Shown in pieces: positions 1-8,925 of a DNA stretch of 64,000 bases. Within the stretch, counting starts at the first letter, position 1, and the number at the start of each line of letters is the position of its first letter. The DNA comes from Kalmanozyma brasiliensis GHG001 (taxonomy: Eukaryota > Basidiomycota > Ustilaginomycetes > Ustilaginales): NCBI RefSeq assembly GCF_000497045.1, contig NW_015961981.1, positions 2,401-66,400 of the forward strand. The letters run 5' to 3'. Below the pieces are notes generated by a model. The model made no database searches. It was not told where the DNA came from and saw only the letters and a list, made by a program, of their open reading frames with translations. A program made the position numbers and the translations under genes.

Positions 1-92
1 TGCAGCGGCGCCTCACAGAGGGATCCACTCACGTGCGCCTGGCGGTAACTTTACGCGCTGAGAATGGACGTGCTGACCAACTGACATGCTTG

Positions 93-185
93 CGGTCTGA
101 CCGACTGAAAATTGATGCGTTGACGGTCTGACAGACTGTGAAAAATGGCCGCCTAACTGACGGTCTGACAGACTGAGAAAATGGC
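93..185. repeat. Three imperfect direct repeats
   Basis: The core cggtctgacmgactg followed by an A-rich tail and, in two copies, atggc begins at 93, 124 and 161. Copies 2 and 3 are nearly identical. Spacing is 31 and 37 bp, so the array is not strictly periodic. It belongs to the repeat-rich left edge. I could not assign it to a known element. Confidence 0.6.
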
Positions 186-442
186 GGTCAGACAGACAGG
201 CAATGGACCAACGGACACTTCCACCAAGTCTGCACGTTGGGCACGGCGCCAGTGTGCAAGCTGGATTTGTACATTGGGCACTGGACCAGTCCTCCACATT
301 TGACCGTCGCCCAGCCAATTTCCGGGCAATTTTGACGCGTCCGTTGCCCATTGCCCGTTGCTCCTGCCAAAATCTGGCGTTTGACGTTGCTGCACTGGAG
401 CAGTGTAAAATGGCGTGCCCATTGGACCAACGTGCAAACGGA

Positions 443-597
443 GGGGTCCGCCCTTTGGCAGGGAAAAAAGCGACGGCAACGCCCATCGTGCGCCAGCGCC
501 GCGCCACGGCCTAGGGCTAGGGGTCCGCCCTTTGGCAGGGAAATTGGCAACGTCAATGCCCGTTGCAGGCCGCCAACGTGCCACGGCCTAGGGCTAG
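443..597. repeat. 77-bp tandem duplication
   Basis: Two copies of a 77-bp unit lie head to tail (443-519 and 520-597). Both begin ggggtccgccctttggcagg and end ccacggcctagggctag; their centres have diverged. The junction contains the near-palindrome cctagggctagg. This looks like a local duplication inside a low-copy repeat or a decayed element. Confidence 0.7.
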
Positions 598-599
598 GC

Positions 600-1701
600 T
601 TCAAATGCACCAACACCGTTCTATCAAGGACATGAGACCCAAGGACCTTGGAAGGACTTGGGGGCTTGGGGTTGTCCACTGGTTTGGGCGCCTGGGCAGA
701 CGCAACACTGGTGTTGGTGACAGCCAGGGCAGGCACGAACGTGTTCTGCTTGGGAACCTTTTTGGAGTTGTGCAGAGGTGCGGCAACCTTGTCAGCATCA
801 GCCTCATCCAGGTTGGAGGCTTTCTTGAGGTCAAAGTAGTGCAGGCTGTTGTCGTCTTTGTTGAGCACATCTTTGGCATCCACCAGCTCCAACGGCTTGG
901 GCACTGAAGCAGCAGGCTTGTTGGACTTGGCACAAGACTTGGCAAGCAGCTCAGGGGCAACTGGAGCCAAGATGATGGATTGGGCGGCCGCAGTCAAAGT
1001 TGAGGCGGGCTTGTTGAACAACTTGGGCACATCTGCAACAGACTTGCATGCTTTGGCGGCAATTGTTGAAGACTGCTTGGATGTGTTGACAGACTTGAGC
1101 AAAGAGCCTGTGTGACAACAGGCTTGGCAACCTGAGGCGCAAGTTGAGCAGGCTGGGAAGGCAACTTGGACGCAACAGCTTGAGCGACACGCAGTTTGGC
1201 ATGGGAAGTTGTAGCCAAGGTGGTCTTTTGCTGCGTGAGACGCGCACTTGAACGGTGCTTGGCAAAAGGATTGATGGTCTCCAGGTTGATGCAAGCACCT
1301 TGGGGCAACTTGAGTTCTTCCTGGACGGTAAAAGCGCCACAGGGCTTGCTTGGAGAGGACTTGAAGCCGGTAATCTCAAGAGTGTCCTCCTCGTCCTCCA
1401 CCTTGTGCACCCTGACAGCATCTTCTGCCAAGTCCTCTTTGTCTGCTTGCTGAATATTGACAGTCACGCCCCAAATCAGTGGGTATTTGGGCGGAGGATG
1501 CTTCAACAGTTTGGGAAAGGCAGGCATGCCAAAGTTGTGTATCTTGTTGAGTTGGTTGTACATTGTCTTTGTCCAGGCAAGGGACTTTTCAGCCAAGACA
1601 ATCTGCTCCAAGCAAACAACATGGCATAGGGATAGGATGTTATACAAAAAAGACTCATTGGATGCAGCTGCCAATGAGATGGGTTGATCATTGAATTGCA
1701 A
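600..1701 (-). pseudogene. Frameshifted coding relic, unknown family
   Basis: On the minus strand two long open frames follow one another and switch near 1110-1130. The upstream one (about 1120-1701) encodes a stretch rich in Lys, Pro, Glu and Asp, and the downstream one (about 600-1120) a Lys/Ala/Ser/Pro-rich stretch. Both share a skewed codon use: many TTG leucines and CAA/AAG codons, unlike the C/G-ending codons of the genes to the right. No ATG or stop pair gives one clean reading frame, so this is read as a broken gene or the internal ORF of a decayed mobile element. It is flanked by tandem repeats on both sides. I recognise no domain. A spliced gene with an intron at the frame switch is possible but no good GT-AG pair was evident. 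Confidence 0.35.
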
Positions 1702-1764
1702 AACTCAAGGCTCAAGACTCAAAACTCAAGACTCAAAACTCAAAACTCAAAACTCAAAACTCAA
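1702..1764. repeat. Heptamer tandem array (AACTCAA)9
   Basis: Nine contiguous 7-bp units run from 1702 to 1764. Six are exactly aactcaa and three are variants (ggctcaa, gactcaa twice). The array sits at the 5' side of the minus-strand relic and about 270 bp upstream of the STE24 start, so it separates the repeat patch from ordinary genes. Confidence 0.9.
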
Positions 1765-2030
1765 AGGGCAGCTTGAAGAAGTCTTAGCAAGACCCCTTTC
1801 TTCTTCCTGACGTTCCGACTTGGCGGACTTGCTGTTCTCGCGTTTGACGGTGAGACCCTTTGTTCGCGAAGCTTTTCCGAAACCAACACTTGCGGTGCAT
1901 CTTCTTTCTCGCTCATCACATCTGCTTGTTGTCGCTCATTTTGTTTGCAACCGAGAAGGCGTACGATCGACAGTCCCGACATCGCGCCTCCCCAGCGTCT
2001 TTGCACACGAACGAAGACCGCCACTGCGAC

Positions 2031-3524
2031 ATGCTGTCTCTCGTTCAGGACAAGATCGCACTCTTGCAGTCGGCACTCGACGACCCAGCGATTCAATGGA
2101 AGCAGCTTGTGCTCGCGCTTCTCTGGGTCGTCTACGGCTTTGAGACGCTTCTCTCGCTTCGGCAATACCGACTCTACAGCCTCGACACGCCGCCTGCCAC
2201 GTTAGCCAGCCACGTCGACCTCGAAACCTTCAAGAAGTCACAGGTGTACGGGAGGGACAAAGCGCGCTTCGGTTTCTTCTCGTCTGCTATCAGCCAGCTC
2301 CTCAGCGTTGCCCTCGTCTACTACGATGTGTACGCCTGGAGCTGGACATATGCCGGCATCATCCTTACTCGACTCGGACAAGACGACAGCGAGATTCCGC
2401 GCTCGATTGTCTGGATGATGATCATGTTCGTCTTGCGCGAGGTCCCAAGCATGCCGCTCACGCTGTATCGCAACTTCGTCATCGAAGAGCGACACGGCTT
2501 CAACAAGATGACCGCGCGGACATTTCTCACCGACACGCTCAAGGAATGGATGCTCGGTTTCGTCATCGGCGTACCCCTCATCTCGGCTTTGCTGTTCATC
2601 ATTCGTTGGGCTGGTTCCACTTTCGTAGCGTACGTAGTCGTTTTCCTATTCAGCTTCCAGATCATCGCCATGGTACTCTACCCGACGGTCATTCAGCCGC
2701 TCTTCAACAAGCTCACACCGCTTCCTCAAGGTGCTCTGCGCGACCGTGTCGTTGCGCTCGCCTCGTCGCTCAAGTTCCCGCTCAAACACATCTACGTCAT
2801 CGACGGCAGCAAGCGCTCCTCGCACTCGAACGCCTACTTTTTCGGCGTCATCCCCGGCGGCAACAAGCACATTGTCATCTTTGACACGCTCATCGAGAAA
2901 TCGACGTCGGACGAGATCGAGGCGGTGCTGGCGCACGAGCTTGGCCACTATGCCAACAACGATCCGACCAAGCTGCTCGTGCTGTCGCAGGTGCAGATTT
3001 GGTTCACGATGAGCCTGTTCACGCTGTTCATCAATAACGTCTCGTTGTACCGGTCCTTTGGATTCCAGGTGGGACCGTCGCTGCTCGAAAAGGTGGCAGG
3101 CACGCCCTCGTCGCAGCTGCTCAATTATCTGCCAATCATTATCGGGCTGGAGCTGTTCCAGCTCGTACTCAACCCGACGGACGCACTGGTCAAGTTCCTA
3201 CTCAACTCGGCGGTGCGCAGAATGGAGTATGCCGCTGACCGCTTCGCTGCAACTCTCGAGCGGCCCGGTCCGACATCTTCTGAGCTCGCCGCAGCGGCTG
3301 AGTACAACGCAGAGAAGGAGAATGCGGCAGCCAAGGTCGATCCCAAGCAGAAGGAGGAGTACGTCGATCTTCTTGGCAAAGCGCTCATCAAGCTGCATGT
3401 CCAGAACTTGTCGACGATGCACCATGATCCGCTCTTCTCGGCATACCACTATTCGCATCCAACGCTGGCCGAGCGTCTCAATGCTTTGCAGGCGCTTCGT
3501 CCCCAGCTCAAGAAGCAAAAGTAG
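2031..3524 (+). CDS. STE24: CAAX prenyl protease Ste24 (M48 metalloprotease)
   Basis: This 497-residue integral membrane zinc protease of the ER/inner nuclear membrane removes the -AAX tripeptide and trims the N-terminus of farnesylated proteins; in smuts lipopeptide pheromones are the expected substrates. The zinc motif HELGH is at residues 302-306 and the third ligand Glu399 lies in EYAAD, as in M48A enzymes. Several hydrophobic segments flank the active site, and the C-terminal part carries SAYHYSHPTLAERL, typical of Ste24. The usual family length is about 450, so it is complete. The ATG at 2031 was chosen because the in-frame extension to 1860 begins at TTG and is not conserved in character. 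No intron is seen. The gene converges on the C2H2 regulator with only 142 bp between stops. Confident call. Confidence 0.95.
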   Translation: MLSLVQDKIALLQSALDDPAIQWKQLVLALLWVVYGFETLLSLRQYRLYSLDTPPATLASHVDLETFKKSQVYGRDKARFGFFSSAISQLLSVALVYYDVYAWSWTYAGIILTRLGQDDSEIPRSIVWMMIMFVLREVPSMPLTLYRNFVIEERHGFNKMTARTFLTDTLKEWMLGFVIGVPLISALLFIIRWAGSTFVAYVVVFLFSFQIIAMVLYPTVIQPLFNKLTPLPQGALRDRVVALASSLKFPLKHIYVIDGSKRSSHSNAYFFGVIPGGNKHIVIFDTLIEKSTSDEIEAVLAHELGHYANNDPTKLLVLSQVQIWFTMSLFTLFINNVSLYRSFGFQVGPSLLEKVAGTPSSQLLNYLPIIIGLELFQLVLNPTDALVKFLLNSAVRRMEYAADRFAATLERPGPTSSELAAAAEYNAEKENAAAKVDPKQKEEYVDLLGKALIKLHVQNLSTMHHDPLFSAYHYSHPTLAERLNALQALRPQLKKQK

Positions 3525-3666
3525 TCTAGACGAAGCAAGCATTGTAGCAACTCGACCACTCCTCAATGAAAGGCCAAATGGCTTCGCTCAGGTGCTCGCG
3601 GCTTGGTCTCGCTTTGTGCCTCACGCTCGTCTCTTGGCCCGCTGTGAGTGTCCAACCCCGTTCGCA

Positions 3667-6600
3667 TTAGTAGATGACATGCCGTTGTGCAGGTGACGTA
3701 GCCTCGTCTGCCTCCCTTTTGAGCGCGCCCGGTCTGATCTGCTGTTGCGCCGTGTCGTTCCTGCGCGACGCTGCTTCTCCATGATCGGCAGCCGGCCCGC
3801 GATCCCAGACAGGAAGCGCGTGATTCGCAATGAGCTTGCGCAGCACCCCCGACGCCTCACGACCGAGCTCCCATCGCGATGCCCTCACCTCTCGCTCGAC
3901 CATCTCGAGCACCGCGCGGGTGTAGCACTTGCACTCGACGTGGGCGATGTCGTCCGCAGTCTTGGTCGACATTCGCTCGAGGAAGTCGATGCCTTCCGGC
4001 TTGAGTGATGTTGCAGGAGACGGCCGATGAGCAAAGGCGTCGGTGATGTCGGTGCCGATCTGCGTGCGTTCGGCCGAGACGTGGCGTTGAAGTGCGCCAG
4101 GCGAGCTGGCGGCCAAAGCGCTGAGAGTGGTGGCTCCGTTACGGTGCGCTGATCCGGGCCGAGTGTTGGGCGTCGAGTCGGTGACGCTGCCGGCGTGACC
4201 GGATGGACCGGTCTCGCCAGCGCGTGGGTTGGAATGCGCGTGTCCGTATGCCCAAATAACGAGTGCACAAGTATATTGCGCCCAACGATGATGTAAAACC
4301 TCGTCGAGACCGGTGACCTTGTCGGTGTCCTTTCGCGCAGGAGATCCGCCCATGTGTGCGGAACGTGAGTCTTGATCGCGCAGCCCAGGGTAAGAGGACG
4401 CAGTATTGTGAGGCTCATCGGCAGAGACGGCAGGACTGTTCCTGAAGGTTGAGATGGTGCCGTAAGATTCGGTGCCAGTTCCAAGCAATGAGGTGCGCAA
4501 GAAGTTGACGGCGTACCATACCGCCGTGCGCCCATCAGATGTGCGTGCCCATTCCTTGACAGACCGTCGCGAGGTATTGAAGGTGGCACGATCGATGAAG
4601 CGCCCGAGCACCGACGGGAGACCGGCATAAATCTGAATGTCGACGATGTCGGCAAAAAGCGCGATCTGCGCTGCAGTGACAAGACTCGGCGTAGCACGAT
4701 GGATGAGGCGGGTGCTGGACTCTTCGTCCGCTTTGATGTAGGCGATATCCATGCGAGCCTGCAGAGAAGAGTAAGCGGCCGAGAGCCGATCCTTCCAGTT
4801 GCTGATGCTGTTGTCGCCCCCCTTGCTGCCTCCTGGTGAGGTCTCTGCGCCCAGCAAGACATTCTGCTTCCATTGCAGGTCGTAGGCGATGCTCATCAGA
4901 CCGTGCAAAAGCACAAAGCGCGGAAAGGCATCCAACTCTTGCGGCGTCTTGGCGGGGCTGAGGCAGGCTTTGAGCGCCGGAATGAACGGACCAGGAGGCT
5001 TGTAGCCTGTACGCTTGCGATGTCGGTACCAGGCTTCGGGTGTGGCCTTGTTCCACTCGTCGTCGCTGCATGGAAGGTTGAGCTGGATTTGGAAAGCCGA
5101 GAGCGAAGGAATGTGTCGAAAGATGGTGGCATGCTGGGCATCAAGCATGAACTCGAAGAGGGCGATCCGCTTTTTCTCCTCTTCTCTGGCCCAACTCCTC
5201 CAAGATTCCTCGGATTCGTCGAAATGGCTTGGACTCGGCGCACTGGCATTGAAGACGGCGTTCCTGCGGGCAAGGGTGACGATAAAGTTGTGGAAGAGAT
5301 GCGCCATCTCGTGTTGAGGTCGAGTGCTCATCATTTTGCCAAAGCTTTCGGTGAGTACCAGCGCTTGCAGCATAGGCAGCGTAGCGCGCGCTGGACGAAA
5401 GTCCTCGAGACTAACGACGGCGCCCCAGATCTTTTGAGCAATGCGCACAGCGAGCTCGTGCGCAGGAAGACCAGCAAAGTGAGCGCCGATGACCACGATG
5501 GCGCTGAGCAGCATGGGATCAGTGGTGCTGGCTGCGAATGTTGGCTCGTGAATGAGAGGGTAGAGCCGATTGAACTTGACAAAAAAGAGATAGATATAGC
5601 ACCTCAAAGCGGCAGGCGTAAAGAGAGGCGAGTTGGGGAGCTCGCTGACCGACTGGAGGAAGATGAGAAGCCTGTGATGAGCGACTGGATCGAGATGGTA
5701 GGTGACGCGACTCGGGATGTCAGCTTGAAGCGTGGCAAAGTAGGCGAGGTCCTCCAGCGCATTTGGCGTCTCGACTTCGCTTCCAGATAGAAGGATGCCG
5801 TCTGAGCTCATGCCGCGACCGAAGCTGGACGCATCGCCAGCACCGCTGCCTGCTGTGATGCCGTTGGACGAAGGATGCACGTTGCCTAGGAATCCACCAA
5901 GACCGTCCGAGCTGCTCGGAGAGAAAGCCGAGGTCTGAGACTGGGGACCTCGCACATTCGCGTAGGGCGCTCGGCTTACGTTGCCGGCATGACTTGTGCC
6001 ACCAAATGGATCAACGCCATCAAAGAGCCAGCCAAAGTCGGCTGTGTGGTCGACCACTGGCGGCGCAAATGGGAAAATATCTTGATTAGGTGGAGGCAGC
6101 GTGGACGGCTGGCGAGCAGACGGACCGGTGTCAATGTCGGTCAAAGATGCAGCCAGGCCCGGCGCAGCGCTCTGTGTGCCGTTGTTCCATGCGGTCATGT
6201 AGGAAGACGAAGGAGGGGGTGCATAGCTGCCTGAGGCAGGATCGCTTGCCATCCAACGAAAGGGTTCACTCGGCTGCGAAGAGACTCCTGCGTTGCTGCT
6301 GACTACAGTGTCCGAGCGGAGGTGGGGCTGTGCAGGAGATCCGTCCCATATGCTCGCATTGCGGTACGACGCTGCGTTCGAGGGGGCAAGATGCTGAGCA
6401 TCGAAGCCAGGTCCGAAAGAACCGACTTCATTGCTGGAGTCGATGGTCGGGGCAGGAAAGTCATGAGCTGGACGCGAAGACGAGGACGGCATGGAGGAAT
6501 GCGTCGTCCAAGGAGAGCCTTGGGGATGTGAGGCCGTTTGATAGGTCGAGGCACGTGGGGCTGGCGCGCCAATGGAGTTGACACTTGACCACGGTAAGGA

Positions 6601-7086
6601 TGAGCCATGCTCAGATTGGCGAGGTGCCGCGCTCTTTGCGTGGTCTGTACCGCCGAATTCGGCTTGGTCGTCGTTGTCGTCTTCATCTTCCGAAGCGCTG
6701 TCCGAGTTGGCATTGACATTGCTGATGGACGGACGACCGGTCTGGGAAGCTGCGGCAGACTTGCGTCTCTTGTTGGGAGCAGCACCGGACTTGTTGTGCG
6801 AGACAGATGAGCCGGAAGCTTCAACAACATCGTCTTCATTGTCGTCCTTGCCGCGGTTGGACCATCTGCCGAGGGTCTTGCCGCGTGCTGCGTGTCTCTC
6901 GAGATGCCGAACGAGCAAGTCCTGACGAACAAAGGTTCGGTCGCACTGATTGCAGCAAAGTACACGAGCTTGGTCGTGGTTGAGCTTGTGTCGAAGGAGA
7001 TGATCAGGGCGAGAGTAGCTCTTTGTGCAGCCGGGTTGATCGCAGGTGTACCTCATCTCGGAGGAAGACGAATCTTTGCGGACCAT
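3667..7086 (-). CDS. C2H2 zinc-finger / fungal-specific transcription factor
   Basis: A single exon encodes 1139 residues. Two C2H2 fingers open the protein: C15-C20-H33-H37 and C45-C48-H61-H65. They are followed by a basic stretch, then an acidic and Ser/Pro-rich low-complexity region to about residue 400. The middle contains a fungal-specific transcription factor domain (PF04082-like), seen in FVKFNRLYPLIHEPTF and the later SWAREEEKKRIALFEFMLDAQ helix. It is therefore a nuclear DNA-binding regulator of unknown target. The start is the ATG at 7086, directly before the fingers; the longer open frame to 7395 begins at TTG. A second gene of identical architecture lies at 17568-22066, with fingers in the same positions. 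Function beyond 'regulator' is not inferable. Confidence 0.85.
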   Translation of the reverse strand: MVRKDSSSSEMRYTCDQPGCTKSYSRPDHLLRHKLNHDQARVLCCNQCDRTFVRQDLLVRHLERHAARGKTLGRWSNRGKDDNEDDVVEASGSSVSHNKSGAAPNKRRKSAAASQTGRPSISNVNANSDSASEDEDDNDDQAEFGGTDHAKSAAPRQSEHGSSLPWSSVNSIGAPAPRASTYQTASHPQGSPWTTHSSMPSSSSRPAHDFPAPTIDSSNEVGSFGPGFDAQHLAPSNAASYRNASIWDGSPAQPHLRSDTVVSSNAGVSSQPSEPFRWMASDPASGSYAPPPSSSYMTAWNNGTQSAAPGLAASLTDIDTGPSARQPSTLPPPNQDIFPFAPPVVDHTADFGWLFDGVDPFGGTSHAGNVSRAPYANVRGPQSQTSAFSPSSSDGLGGFLGNVHPSSNGITAGSGAGDASSFGRGMSSDGILLSGSEVETPNALEDLAYFATLQADIPSRVTYHLDPVAHHRLLIFLQSVSELPNSPLFTPAALRCYIYLFFVKFNRLYPLIHEPTFAASTTDPMLLSAIVVIGAHFAGLPAHELAVRIAQKIWGAVVSLEDFRPARATLPMLQALVLTESFGKMMSTRPQHEMAHLFHNFIVTLARRNAVFNASAPSPSHFDESEESWRSWAREEEKKRIALFEFMLDAQHATIFRHIPSLSAFQIQLNLPCSDDEWNKATPEAWYRHRKRTGYKPPGPFIPALKACLSPAKTPQELDAFPRFVLLHGLMSIAYDLQWKQNVLLGAETSPGGSKGGDNSISNWKDRLSAAYSSLQARMDIAYIKADEESSTRLIHRATPSLVTAAQIALFADIVDIQIYAGLPSVLGRFIDRATFNTSRRSVKEWARTSDGRTAVWYAVNFLRTSLLGTGTESYGTISTFRNSPAVSADEPHNTASSYPGLRDQDSRSAHMGGSPARKDTDKVTGLDEVLHHRWAQYTCALVIWAYGHAHSNPRAGETGPSGHAGSVTDSTPNTRPGSAHRNGATTLSALAASSPGALQRHVSAERTQIGTDITDAFAHRPSPATSLKPEGIDFLERMSTKTADDIAHVECKCYTRAVLEMVEREVRASRWELGREASGVLRKLIANHALPVWDRGPAADHGEAASRRNDTAQQQIRPGALKREADEATSPAQRHVIY

Positions 7087-8925
7087 GACGAGCCGAGGTG
7101 TGCACAGGATGGACTGAGCAAGATGATGGTAGAGCTGAACGAAGGACCGATTGATAAAACGGTTGTGAACACTTTTGGAAGCCTGATGCTGGATGAGCTG
7201 AGGGTACGAGGGGAATTGGCGAGCTGGTGACCGGCGGTTATCGTGCCAGGCGATCGTGTGGCAGGCGAGATCGATTGGCCGCGGGTTCGGGTTGGATGGG
7301 TAAAGCGGCTGAGTGAGGCAGCCGAGCTCGAAGTGCTGATGAGTGGCGCCAAAGCTTGTGTCGGAAGCAGCGTGAAGCAGCTCGCAGTCGCCCAAATTGC
7401 GAAGCTCGATAAGGTTGGGCCAGGGTCAGGTGCGAGCGACGTGACCAAGGTTAGACTCGGTACCTCGATCGTGAAAGCCTTTGCTCGCTGTTCGTTCCGA
7501 GCTTGTGGCAGACGAGCGCAGATGCGCAGGCGTGGTCTGTGAATGCTGTCACTGTTCTGCAATCGCTCAACGGACCTTCCGCCGTTGGCGTGCTTGGCGA
7601 GCGGGCGTAGCTGGGACCGCTCGAGCGTGATTTATATGAGCGTGGGTGTCTTTCGGATGCGACCGACGGCTGTGATGTGACGAAGGTGCTGACGTTGACC
7701 CAGCCAGGTCAATGCCCTGATGAAGCAACGAGACGAGGCCAAATGAAGTGGGACTGGGGCAAGAAGACGAAGAAGCCAGGTCAGCCTTGAACCGCTGTTG
7801 CCGACCGTATGTTTGTGGAGTCGGAGGCTAGGAACGCTGCCTGCTGGCCTGTCTTTTTCTTGGTGGAAAAGCAACCAGACGTGGGCTGAGCTCTATTCGT
7901 CTGGCGCCTGGCTGTAGGCTGCCCACCTTGACTCGAATTTGGGCCGACACGAATCGAAGTGGGGCGCGACTTGCTCCAGCTGGCTGCGATCGGGTGAAAT
8001 AGGCGCAGCCGAACCAGAGAACAAGGGTCCATCCGCGAAGAAGTGCCTGTCAAGATTCCGCCAAATCGGGACTGACAGGGCTGAGCCCACGACGCTCGGA
8101 GCGCCCGCCGCCCGAAAGAGACGGTCCGCACTTGGCTTGGGTCAGCTGCCCGGCAGCTCGCTGCGACAGCTTCCATCTCTCACTTATAGCAGAGCTTCTC
8201 TCGATCGACAAAGAGTCCACCCGGTTGGGAGAAGGGAGCAGACGAAGAGCGAGCCAGGACGGGCGGTTCACTGGGCTCACCAGGTTGCCAAGGGACCCTG
8301 GATTTCTGGCCTCTTCTCCACAGCCTCGTGTTCTTGCGCTGCCTCTGCACGGACGCTCGAGGCACAAGCTTGCAGCTCGAAATCAGTTTTGGACTCGATC
8401 CGAACACGGAAATTCATCCGAGGCAAGGCAGCGGCTGCATAGTCAGAGCAGCGGAAGCAGCAACTCAGTCATCCTCGCTTCGGATGGTCGGTATCGATAG
8501 CAACCCACTAAATTTACGATTTTCTGGCTCAATCTCGATACCGCTCTGCCAAACTCTCTTCTCCTCGGTCACCATCGTCGTTGCTCCCCTTCGAGCCGGC
8601 CGGACTCTCCGACATCACCAGACTTTCATTACAACATCGCAGATCGGCCAGACCGACGTGGTTTCAACACCGCTGACCTCAGCTGCATCGACCATCTGGC
8701 GCGGATACGCTTGTACAACGTCGCTGCCCAGCTAGCTGCCTTCAGGGCTCAGCGCCGTGCTCAATCGCGATCCAAGCTCGATCCGACACATGCCTCCTCG
8801 ACGTCGTCGTAGCTATACTCTCACGCTCCGCTGTCATATCTTTCCCCCTTCCTGTCGGCAGAGTGATCTATCGCCTTTCAGCTTGTGAAGAGCCCGCAAT
8901 ATAGCGCGGCCTCCGCTCAGCCACC
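7087..8925. other. Divergent promoter region, no gene seen
   Basis: This 1.84 kb separates the head of the C2H2 regulator (minus) from the PP2C gene (plus). The right end, about 8500-8925, is pyrimidine-rich and reads like a 5' leader of the PP2C gene. Short open frames here begin at non-ATG codons or lack any recognisable protein character. I see no RNA gene or repeat. Confidence 0.6.

Noticed and set aside
1..200. Telomere or subtelomere at the left edge
   Set aside because: No TTAGGG-type array or subtelomeric helicase motif is present; only local repeats.
1860..2030. N-terminal extension of STE24
   Set aside because: Begins at TTG and encodes a non-conserved stretch; the ATG at 2031 gives the usual Ste24 N-terminus.
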